64,000 nucleotides of DNA from Ctena decussata. Taxonomy: Eukaryota > Mollusca > Bivalvia > Lucinida > Lucinidae. Location of the stretch: NCBI GenBank assembly GCA_963989385.1, contig OZ022500.1:118151842-118215841 (forward strand), written 5' to 3'. The notes below the pieces were generated by a model. The model was not told the DNA's origin, ran no database searches, and worked only from the letters and a program-made list of their open reading frames with translations. The translations under genes and the position numbers were made by a program. This document shows, one piece after another, positions 27,401 to 39,400 of the stretch (position 1 is the stretch's first letter; every line of letters begins with the position of its first letter).

Positions 27401-30400
27401 CATTATGGACATGCTTGCCTGAAGTTTTATGCATAGCAGTCCACTCCACCATATATAGCCACTGTGTGATGGGCAAGCACCTATTCAGGCGAGCTATGCT
27501 GTCAGGCGACAGCTCTTGTTTTAATAAGGCAGTCGATAAGCTTCTGAAACTCTTTTGCATACTGTATGGGGCTTTCGAAAATCTGAGGCTTAAGATGTTT
27601 AGTGATACGGGCACCATATTTCTCTTTAAGCATTCTGATAATAAAATTATTTTTTAAAACAAAGATATTGTAACACTAAACTACTACTTGTATGTTTTAG
27701 TAAACATTTTCATATGGTTGATGTTTTTATGGCTGTTGTCATCCTATGTATCAGTGATAATGTTGTTTTCCGAAAGCTGTAGCAGTGACATCTACAAGTC
27801 ACGTCGCTCACGTATTTCAATAAGTGCTTAAACCATTTCGATCAAGTCTGTAACCGCTGTACATGCCGCGGTGCATCTATCTACTGTAGCACCGACAAAA
27901 CACAAGTATAGGCCCAGTTTCATATTTGAAAGATAATGCTGCGTAATAATGTTTTCTCGAAAAAAAATCAAGGGTACTTTTAGGTATTAGGTAAAATAAG
28001 TCTTCAACAAAAATTACCAAACAACAGTCACATATTTCATGAAAATCTCAGACAAACTGTGGAGAGCTTACAGAAACAGTTTAAAAACATTCAGCGCTCT
28101 GTAAATGAAAATCTCAGTATTCTGTTGAAGAAAAAAATCCGCATCATTTCTTAAACGTGTTTTACATTATTTATTTCTTTATTTACTTTGTATCCGAGCT
28201 GCAATATGCAGAAAGACTCAGAAGCATGCCACGGCCCTTACGTTTACTATCACAATTTTGAAACAAAGGTTGAGGCATTCTAGAATGTCATTGGTGGTAC
28301 ATGCAATGGTATGTACATTTCTTTATTCAGTTCATGCGAGTTCATGCGATCGTGGTCTAAGTGCAACTTCTTATCATTTTACAAATAAGCCACGCCTGTC
28401 TTATGGCATACAAGGATGGCTATAAATCAGAAAGTTTTTCTCATCTGCACAATCCGATCATAATCGTCCTTATTTATATCAATAATTAATGGACCTTGAG
28501 GGATCTAAATAAAAGCCAAGACTCTGATCAGGCTGCGCGGATGCGCAGGCTGAACTAAGTCTTGACTTTTGTTACATGCGGTTAAAATCATTTTTCATGG
28601 CTCGGTTCAACTCATCATTAGTCTTTGTTCTTGCTAATTTCAAGTGAGAAATTAGAGCTCTTAATGCAGCAAGGTAATAAACATAGAAACGTGTTGCATA
28701 ATCATAATAGCAATGGCAAAACTTCAGGCTAATAGCATTCCCAGATCAAAATTATGCTAAATTACCAATTTGTTGGTAAGAAAAGAAAATTGAATTACGG
28801 AAGTACATAAAAACAAAGTTTTTTTTTGTCTTACCAGACGTTAATCGAAGGCACCTGAAATCCTTTCTAACATGTTTAACAGAATCTGGAAACCTGTCGT
28901 ACGCAACAAAATGTTAAAATTTTAGGTAAGGTGGTCTGCCTTTCGTTTTTCCCACTTATAGACAGGAGCTGTCTCAGTTCATGAGTACTACGAACTATTA
29001 CCCTCAATATTTGGACGGAAATGCATAAAACCACGTATGCACAACTCTTTATTATATTAAGTTCCATTGTTAATGCTTGTCGGATAGTAATCTCACTTGG
29101 TCAATATTTACCGGATGATGATGGTCCCAATAACGTGGGCAACTATCGCCTTCAGTCTTTTATAATGTACCTGCAAACGACGATTTAACATAAAAATACG
29201 TTTCCTCTTTTATCGCTTTTCATTAATAAAAAATAATAAATGTTGTGTTAGGTCCATATAGTGCATCTTTTTAGCGGCACTATTTCAAACGTTTTAATCT
29301 GAATTTAATGTAGTCATTTTTGCTCTGATTTAACATGACCATGGGGGAAATAGAGAAAATGAACAAACAGTTACAGTTTTCTTCGGTTTTCTTAAAACGC
29401 AAGTCTGAAGTAAGAAGTGTTGTGTTAGCCTAAGATTCTACACTAACACGTTATCTTATATTCTTTTTAACATATTTTTAAGAAAATCAAAGAAATATTA
29501 TTGAGGTCATTGTTAACAAACTTATTACTACCCTACACCCAAAAAATGAATTTTCAGTGCCGTGCGTGGCTACATAAAGGTGAGGAAAATAGTTGGAGAC
29601 GTTAGTTGGGCTATGTCAGTACTGAGAGAGATTGCGGAAGTATATATTTTTCGAAAGTTTAAATCTCTGTTATATTACCTAACGACAAAAAAAAACACTA
29701 TTTTCTTTCAGCAAAACTGTGAGTACGACTCAGTCCGAATAGTCAGTGGTACAAGTCCTGATTCCGTCGTCAATGGTGTCTATTGTGGCTCGACGCTACC
29801 TATGCCTATTACGTCAGAGGCAAATACGTTACGTATTGAGTTTAACTCGGATAACTCTGTACAGAAGACTGGTTTTAATGCTCGCTTTTTCACAGGTACG
29901 GTTTTATCTTAAATTTGTCGTTTTGCTAACCCTAGCCGAAACTAGCTATATAGTATGGCCAAAACTGATATTTCACTCTTACGTATTCATTGCCCTCAAC
30001 TGCCAGTCCTTTAAGAAATCATTGAACGTGTTTAAAAAGGGGTCGGGTAAAGACATCTTTCCTGTTGGATTTTCTATTTCACTGTTGTCTGTTTTTTTGG
30101 TTAAAACATATTTTCAAAATATAACAGAAATTTTACTCACTTGATGATTTATTTATTATTTTTGTTTGGTGCGTATTTTATATTTTGAAACATTATTATA
30201 ATGTGTTATTTTATGTCACGACTCCTATTCATATCTGACTCAAACTGATCATAAAATTTCACTTCATCTCGAGTATATTTATACCTACATTGTTGGTTTT
30301 TCTATGACAATTTCGGATCATATTCTGTCAGACTCTTTTATGTGGTAGGCTAATTGTTATCAAATTGGGTATGAAATATGTTAGGCTTGGACAAATCCAC

Positions 30401-33400
30401 AAACTGGCTAGCTTATGCTATGATCAGCCAGAGCATGTCCACATTTTGATCGATGGCGTTTATCAAAACTGGAACTCCTAGACAATTCTATCAGCATCGA
30501 AGACTCAAATCAGAGTGCGCATTTGTGCAGTCTGATAGGGTCTTAAGTGTTGGCATATACCAGCTTAAAGGTTTTCATCTGGGGTGTCAAATTATGAAAC
30601 TTGAATAGATGTTTTGATACCCTACCCCTGTCAACATTATTACATTAAACCACATCGCGCCAGCTATTATATTTTTATGAAATATAAATTAAAGCAACGA
30701 CCTCATTATATATATAAAGAAACTGCACCCCACCATTACACTAGTTTATGCTGTGCAGCTTTTAATGAAACTTGATTTATGGTTTGAACATGCCAAACAA
30801 GAACTAGCTTTATTAGCATCTTATTAATTTATTATTCAACGACCACACACGGTAGACTCTGATACAGAATCCTATGATGTTAATGATATTTTGTTACAAA
30901 CGTACGTAATCACAGAAAAAGAGAGAGAAATGACATGCATTGGAGCAAGGGATCGGGAATGACTGAGCTCTAGATAAGAGGGAGTATTTGATGATAATTT
31001 GGGATAATTTTAGTTAATTCTGCATAAAAACATATGCTGTGACCTCCCATCTGAACCGTCTCGCCGAGACGGTTCAGATGAGGGGTCACAACATATGGTT
31101 CTGATGAGAAATAAGAAAACTTATCCCTCAATTATCATCAAATACTCCCTCTTTTCTAGAGCTCTGAATGAGTCAGCTGTGAGGCAGACAAGACAATTTC
31201 TGAAGTTAACAGGATGGTCGTGTGACGTTCATCCTTTTATAAACCGTACATGTTTATGAACAATGCTCGTATTTTTTTCAAAAGATTTGATTAAAATAAG
31301 TTTCGTTTTCCTCGAATTATTTTGCTGTCACTATATTTTAAGTTGATTACCGAAGATACTTTCGAATAAAGAAGCAACCTTATTCGATTGTCTCGAAAAA
31401 AATCTGCAGAAATATTCATAAACCCATTACGTTATGCAATATTCTACTTTCAAAGGTATATTTTGCAAAGCCAAAAGACTGATTATGGGACTTCATAGTC
31501 ATACATGTATGTATGTTCTCATTCATTCTACAGACAAGGACGAATGTGCTGTGAATAATGGTGGATGTCAGCACATCTGCAAGAATACAGTGGGAAGTTA
31601 CGAGTGCGCGTGTCACAATGGGTTCACTCTGCACGAGAACAAACATGACTGCAAAGAAGGTACCTGAGTTGCTTATCTGGCAACATGGGTAGTGTTGTTG
31701 TTCCCGCGATTTTTTTCTAAACATCAGTTAATCAGAGCTCAAATAGATTAACTGCTTTTGCTTCTTATAAATCCAATCAGTTAAGTGCAGTTTCTAATGC
31801 ATTGTCTACATTGTCTTTAACCATGCACCTGTAATAGTTTTTAAAATACTTAAACAAAATGAAAATAAAATGAGCTGCGACAAGAGAAAACCAACAATGT
31901 GGTTGTGTGCCCAGCGAAGACTCAGATCAGCCTGGGCAGCCACCTAGTTTTATCAGACTCTTTGTTAAGTGCTCAAACGATAGATAAGGGTCTAAGCTAC
32001 CTTCATGCGGACAGCGAAGACTCTGATCAGACTGGGCGGGTGCCCAGGCTGATCTGAGTCTGCGCTGGGCGCACAACCACATTGTTGGTTTTGTCGTGTC
32101 GCGGCTCAATTTAATGTTAAAGATTGTTGAAAGTATACTGAAACAAAAAGAAAACGAGTATATTAATGCTAAATAATTAATCAAGCTAATCATTTTACAT
32201 TTTCATTTTTTCTGTTGCACAAATGTCATATTCGATAATGCCAAGTTCGGTAATGGACATACTCGGTGCCAGGAGGTGCTTCCATGGATTTGTTCCGCTG
32301 AGCCTCTTGGAGGCCATCGTTATGAGAATTGTAACAGCAACGACAGTTGCAGCACAACCACATGTATGTTAAGCAAAAATGAAAAGTTCGGTCAGCACCA
32401 CACATCAATAACGTGACTAAAACAAGTTCGGTCATCACCAGACATGAATAAGTTCAGCACTACCACGTTCAGCAGAAAATTAAACAAAAGAAACTTTTTG
32501 CTTGTTATAGTCTGTCAAACGTAACATGTTTCCAAGTATCCTTTTATCATTTTACCATCACTTTAGCCTGCATGTATTGGCTACTTGGCCAGCCTGAGTG
32601 TCAGGGGCCGTATTCATAAAACAACTTAAGTCGTTGCTATGCTGTTGCTAAGGCTAAATTTCTTAGAAGGAGATTCCCCACGACTATGAAATTTGCTCTG
32701 AGGGAACAGTCTTACAAAGACTGTTCCTCCAGAACAAATTTCATCGTTGTATGGAATCTCCTTTATAGATATTTAGCCTTAGCAACAGCATAGCAACGAC
32801 TTAAGTGGCTTTATGAATACGGCCCCTGGGGATGTTGTTGTTTCAATGCCTTTCGCTAATGTTGTATGGCCTTTCTGTGTCGTGCGTTTATCGGATGAAC
32901 TTTGCAGCCACATGAGACGTGCACGTCACAGGTACGTGTCTTCGTTGTAAATGCCGTTTTAGAATGGAACAGTTTTATCATTCCAGTAAACTAAAATACA
33001 GTCACATAACTCGTTTAGCAGTTTTCTAGTGGTTTTGTCAAACTCAATTCTGACTTTAAAAAGGGATTAAAGTGTGGTGTTCTCGGACGCCTTTAGTAAA
33101 ATATCGTCTTGCGTTAATGACGGACAATTTAGAATTCAGAATGCTTAATAAGTTAACGAAACGGAATAATGCTTGCCTTTATTTGAAATGCTATCCAGTC
33201 AAAACCATACATAAAGCTGTCAGTAGTAAAGGGCGGCACTATGGCCTCGTGCCGCCCTTTACTACTGCTGTCTTTTCCGCTTCAGTATATATACATGTAT
33301 ATATTATGATTAGAGATAAATTTTGGCACTAGAATTATTGTATTCATTTCGACTTTTAGTACTTTTGTTATCCTCTACCAGGTGGCTGTCAACACGAGAT

Positions 33401-36400
33401 TGATGTACCCTCTGGTGAGATTAGCAGTCCCAACTGGCCCGATTTCTACCCGAGTCGCAAAGACTGTGTATGGCATTTTACCACAGTAAATGGACAGAGA
33501 ATCAAAATTATCTTCCAAAATTTTGAGTTGGAGCAGCACCAGGAATGCACATATGATCATATAGAAATATTTGACGGTGACAGTACCAAGGCCAGAAGTC
33601 TGGGACGTTTTTGTGGAGCCAAGGTTCCCCACCCAGTAACATCGACTGGAAATACTCTTTATATGGTCTTTTACTCGGATGCTTCGGTTCAGAGAAAAGG
33701 CTTCCATGCGACACACACCACAGGTACTAATATTATTTTAATCTAAATAGTTCTGAATAAATGATATCTAATTTCTGGACTATGTGTTTTAACAAGTATT
33801 TATTGAAGAAAAATGTTTGTGAAAAACGGAAAAATCCCAAACTTCTTCTTGTTTTCGTTCGGATTCCATTCGACTGTTTAAAGAGATTATAAACCTAAAT
33901 ACTAGTACCTAACACTGAAAATACTAGTACCTAACACTGAAAATACTAGTACCTAACACTGAAAATACTAGTACCTAACACTGAAAGCACCAGAAATGAA
34001 AAATAGTTGAGTTTGCAAACAGTGTACGAACATGAGCCGTCTCATCTTGGTCTACACGATTTGCCCTCTATTCTTTAAGTTGTTAATATGATATAGATTG
34101 GTCAAAAAATGGAAATTTTGCAAACATAAATAAGTCGTCTGATTTTTGGCGCTTTGGGGCTGACTGATATTTATCTGTTTTAGTATGTGGTGGACACCTT
34201 TTTGCTTCGGAGCAGCAGACAATGCTTTACTCTCATGCTCGCTATGGAGACCAAAACTACGACAACAAACTAGAATGTGATTGGGTGATAGAAGCGAGAG
34301 AGGGATACAAGATTAACTTTTACTTCAACGCGTTTGAAATAGAAGACGAAACCGATTGTGGGTAAGTTTCTGTTCTGTGTGAAATTACAGTGGGTATAGT
34401 ATGGTAAACCAGTCATGTCCAACTTACGTGTATTAAAACTAAGCATGCAAAAGTTAGGCACACAGGACACTAAATTTATATTGTATATATAACAGGCTAC
34501 CAACGAGACGGGAACAGCAGACATGCTATCGCCTGTGGACTGCAATATACTAGATCTGATGAAATTTTAAGTGAGATTTGAGAAAGATTATATGCGGCCC
34601 ATACAAAAATATCTTTCCAGTCTCTTCTTATTTATTTGAAGCATTCTTACTGTAAGTTTCATGCAAGAATATACATAAATTGCCAGCAGTCCCTGTGATG
34701 TCAAACTGCACCACTGAAATACCGCAAACTACACCACTGAAATACCGGAGCAAAAGAAAACCACCTATTAAACCTAGGCGGGCTAAGCAACAGACCAATA
34801 AATTCCCGGCCCCAACCAACCACAAGAAAGAACTGTATGGCTGACGCCACACCCACCGACTGTCAACCATGACTGGGTTTACCACAAGCACGCACCCATC
34901 TATGTTGTAACCAATGCGTCTATAACGTATATTGCTTTTTGAGTTGATCAAAAAAAGGTCCCATAACATTGTGGGTCCGCTAAGTGTTTTCAATCCGACA
35001 TTGAATTTAGAAAGCAATTCTGTGGATAAAATTTTCAAAGTTATACTACGGATTGAGAATTGTCAAGCCTAAGTTTTAAAAGTCCTTGACAGTTTAATCC
35101 GTGGTTTCAGACTTTCAGGGAGTTTTATTTTCAAATTTATGTTTTACGTTTAAACTGTAGTTTAAGAAATAAATATTTCTGAATAGGTTCAGAAAAGTTA
35201 ATTATAGGATTGAAAATTTAAAACGTAGGATAGAAGAGATCTGGCACAGGGCCCAGTTGTTCAAAGCTAACGACGTCGTTAGTTAACGAGACGTTAACAT
35301 TTCAAATGATAATATCTCAAGTACGCCAATATTTTTTGTTGAAAAAATGTGAGAAGCTTTTGCAGTGCAAAAGCTTCTCACATATTTTAGCAAAAAATAT
35401 CAGTGTATTTTGTTATAAAGTTGCAAAACACTTAACCGAGTTGACCTCTTAACGAGCTCGTTAAGCTAACGACGCTTTGAACAACTGGGCCCTGACCTAC
35501 AAGTAAAAAGCTCAAACTTAGGCTGAAAAATTGTTGCCATATAAAGAGACTTTGGGAATCGGCTTCCAGAAGTGCAAAGAAGTAAGATTTAAGAAAGACA
35601 AAAGTAAGTAAGATTTTGTCTCTGTGAGACTTGGCAGGTTGTGTACTGAAACGTGCAGTCTGTCTTGTTAACTGAGAACACATAGTGGATATTCTTTACC
35701 CGACAAGTGTCCTTCTCACAACATGTTTACAATCTTATCCTGTTGCCAGATTGCACGTATACTAGAGGTCAATATTAGGCTGCATCACATTTTTGCAGTC
35801 TCAAACTCAAAATAAAGCACACTGACTGGCTGCTTCCGAACACATGCTCGGAAGCGGCCAGTCAGTGTGCTTTATTCAAACTGAAAAAAAGCACACTGAT
35901 TGGCTGCTTCCGAGCACATGCTCGGAGGCAGCCAGTCAGTGAGGTTTATTTTGAGTTTGAAATCATACTCAAGTTTTATAACCTCGGACCCAGATGATAA
36001 TTTGCGATATTTTCCTTGTCTGTGCTCAAAACATAAATTGCGGATGCCCATTAGAACCGCCTCATTGAGGTAGTTGTGATGGGTACCAACAATGTATGTT
36101 TTTGAGTAGAAATAAGAAAAACAATATTTTCACCTGCAAACGCCGGATAAGGTATAAGGGTGCAGTCACTGTATTGATCTATTTAGATAATGGCATTTGC
36201 AAACGGACACTGTTCAAATCAATCAGCCTGCACAAACCACTTACCGCCTTCCATTTCAGTCATTCCGCGAGAAATATGGATTGTTTAAGGAACACGGTAG
36301 AATTTAAATAGACTGCCCGCAGATATTTTTTCACAAGCTGCACTTCCATTTTTAAGCCTGGTCATTATTGAAATTTCTTCAAAAGGTAATTAAGTGTCGC

Positions 36401-39400
36401 AAACGGTGGGCGAAATAACTTCTTTCGTCCCTCTGCAACGAAGTAGTTATAATTACAAGATATTGTTACACGTGTCCGCTGCTATATTCGAAGTAAAATT
36501 CTTGAATTGGAGACTATATGAGTATTTTTGCAGTTCTTAATTCTGTATTTGGTGTCATATTCTGCAGCTGGCAAATAAGCATTGATTTGGTCTTGGGTTT
36601 ATAGGAAAATAATTTCTAACATTTATACTAAAGAATGAACTTGATACTTAGTCGTGATATCTTTATACGTTTGGGAATGTAAATGACGCAAGTGAAACGC
36701 CTTTTCATTAAGACACATAAAGTACATGAAATATGTGTTACATTTTACAAGATTTCCTCCTACGAAAACACCTTAAGGCCACCCATTCATAGCTTCAGTT
36801 CGTTTTCTTTTTAATTTATTACGCATGGTCAACTTTGCACAGGTGGGTCTGAACATGCACAGTTTGCACATACCCAAATAAAGTTTTCCAGCTTCGTGAG
36901 TATGAAGGAAAGCATAATTGAGCCGCGACACGATAAAACCAACAAAGTGGCATGTGTGCCCAGCGCAGACTCAGATCAGCATGGGCATCCACTCAGTCTG
37001 ATCGGAGTCTTCGCTTTGCGCTTAAAGGGTAGCTAAGGATCTAAGCTAGCTACATGCGGACAGCGAAGACTGATCAGACTGGGCGGATGCCCAGGCTGAT
37101 CTGAGTCTGCGCTGGGCGCACAACCACTTTGAACCGTGAATGTGTGACTGGGGTTTAAGATACAAAAAGTACATGAAATACGTGTTACATATGACACGAT
37201 TTCCTCCTACGAAAACACCTTAAGGCCAGCCATAGTTTCAGTTCGGTTTTCTTTTTATTTTATTTCGCATGGTCGGCCTTCCACAGTTGGGTCTCATCGT
37301 GCTCAGTTTGCATATGCCCAAATAAGGATTTTCAGCTTCGTGAATATAAAAGAAAACATAATTGAGCCGCGACACGAGAAAACCGATAAAGTGACATGTG
37401 CGAACAGCGCAGACTCCCATCACACTCTTTGCTAAGCGCTTAAATGGTAGCTAAGGGTCTAGGCTACCTCCATGCGGACAGCGAAGACTCTGATCAGACT
37501 GGGCGGATGCCCAGGCTGATCTGAGTCTGCGCTGGGCGCACAACCATTTCGTATGTTTTGTCGTGTCGCGGCTCAACTATTTCTTTTTCTTGCAGATACG
37601 ACAATGTAGAAGTGTTTGATGGTCTTCACGATACAGACACGCTTATAGGAAGATACTGTGGTAGCAATGTAAGATTCTCTTTATTTTTTAGTATGTTCAG
37701 GATCTGCTGCACGTGTGAAATCGAGATAGTGGATGCCGTCTCTCTTTCTCCATGTATTATATTCCCAATAAAATAAACTTTCTTTCTCATTCCCTCTGGG
37801 AGACGGCTTGATATGGCCTGTAACTCTTACCAGTGAATCATTATACCTGACTTACTGACTCGTTTACTCATTTCCGACCAATACCATTGTGCAAATCTTG
37901 ATATGGTCCGATTCTTGCTAATTAGGGCCCCGCCAGACGAAGTCTGCGGAGGCCCTATAGTAATCACCTTGTCCGTCCGTCTGTCTGTCCGTCCGTCCGT
38001 TTGTCCGTCCGTCCGTCATCATTTCGTGTCCGCTCAATAACTCTGAAACCGTTACAGATATTTTCACGAGTCTTGGTACAAATGTAAAGCATCATCAGAC
38101 GATGTGCAGAGAACAAGAACCATAACTCTGCTTACATTTGTTACTGGATTGTGCCCCTTTGTAATTTTGAGTACAGAAATCGTGTCCGCTTCATAACTCT
38201 GAAACCGTTAGAGATATTTTCGCGAGACTGGGTACAAATGTAAAACATCATCAGACGATATGCAGAGAACAAGAACCCTAACTCTGCCTACATTTTTTAC
38301 TGATTATGCCCCTTTGTAATTTTGCGTACAGAAATCTTGTCCGCTTCATAACTGAAACTGTTTGAGATTTATTCAGGAGACTTGGTACAATTGTAATTTT
38401 GAGTGCAGAAATCGTGTCCACTCCATAACTATTTAACCGTTAAAAATATTTTCACGAGACTTGGTACAAATGTAAAGCATTATCAGACAATGTGCAGAGA
38501 ACAAAAACCATAACTCTGCCTACATTTGTTTCTGAATTATGCCCCTTTGAAATTTTGAGGGCAGAAATCGTGTTCACTCCATAACTCTGAAATCGTTAAA
38601 GATATTTTCACGAGACTTGGTACAAATGTAAAGCATTATCGGACAATGTGCAAAGAACAAGGACCGTAACTCTGTTTACATTATATACTGAATTTTGCCC
38701 CTTTGTAATTTTTTAGTCAGAAATATTTGATCCATTACTTTGAAACCGTTAGAGATATTTTCGTGAGACTTGGTACAAATGTAAAGCAGTTTCAGACGAT
38801 GTGCAGAGAACAAGAACCATAGCTCTGCCAACATTTGTTACTGAATTATACCCATTTGTAAATTTGAGTACAGAAATCGTATCCGCTCTTTAACTCTGAA
38901 ACCGTTAGAGATATTTTCACATGACTTGGTACAAATGTAAAGCATCATTAGACGATGTGCAGAGAACAAGAATCCTAACTCTGCCTACATTTGTTACTGA
39001 ATTATGCCCCTTTGTAACTTTGAATATAGAAATACTGTCCGCTCTATAGCTTTAAAAGCGTCAAAGATATTTTCGTAGAACTTGTACATAATATAAAGCA
39101 CCATCAGACAATGAGCGGAGAATAAGAACTGTAACTTCTTCATCTACATTTTTTACGGAATTATTCCCCTTTGTAGTTTACAGTCTGGAAGTCTGTTCGC
39201 GCTCTGACTTTAAAATTGTTGAAGATATTTTCACAAAACTTCGTACAAATATAAACATCATCAGACAATGTGCAGAGAAAAAGAACCATAACTAAAACTT
39301 CATTTTTAACAGAGTTATAACCCATCGTTATTTTAGGTATGGATCTTGTCCGCACTATAACTTTAAAGCCTTTGAAGATATTTTTATAAGATTTGGTACA

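Larger units (their letters stand above)
36721..37575 (+). repeat. Tandem segmental duplication (offset 447 bp)
   Basis: The block starting AGTACATGAAATATGTGTTA at 36721 recurs at 37168 (AGTACATGAAATACGTGTTA), with shared TTTCCTCCTACGAAAACACC, CCTTAAGGCC, TTTCGCATGGTC-like and TTCAGCTTCGTGA segments and a GAGCCGCGACACGA MITE at the end of each unit. The first unit is cut near 37130; the second keeps the MITE's right end and runs to 20 nt before exon O. Confidence 0.88.

Noticed and set aside
37975..38020. CRISPR-like array in the (CCGT)n region or in the tandem cores
   Set aside because: Period and sequence are those of a microsatellite and of contiguous tandem units without unique spacers, in a eukaryotic genome.
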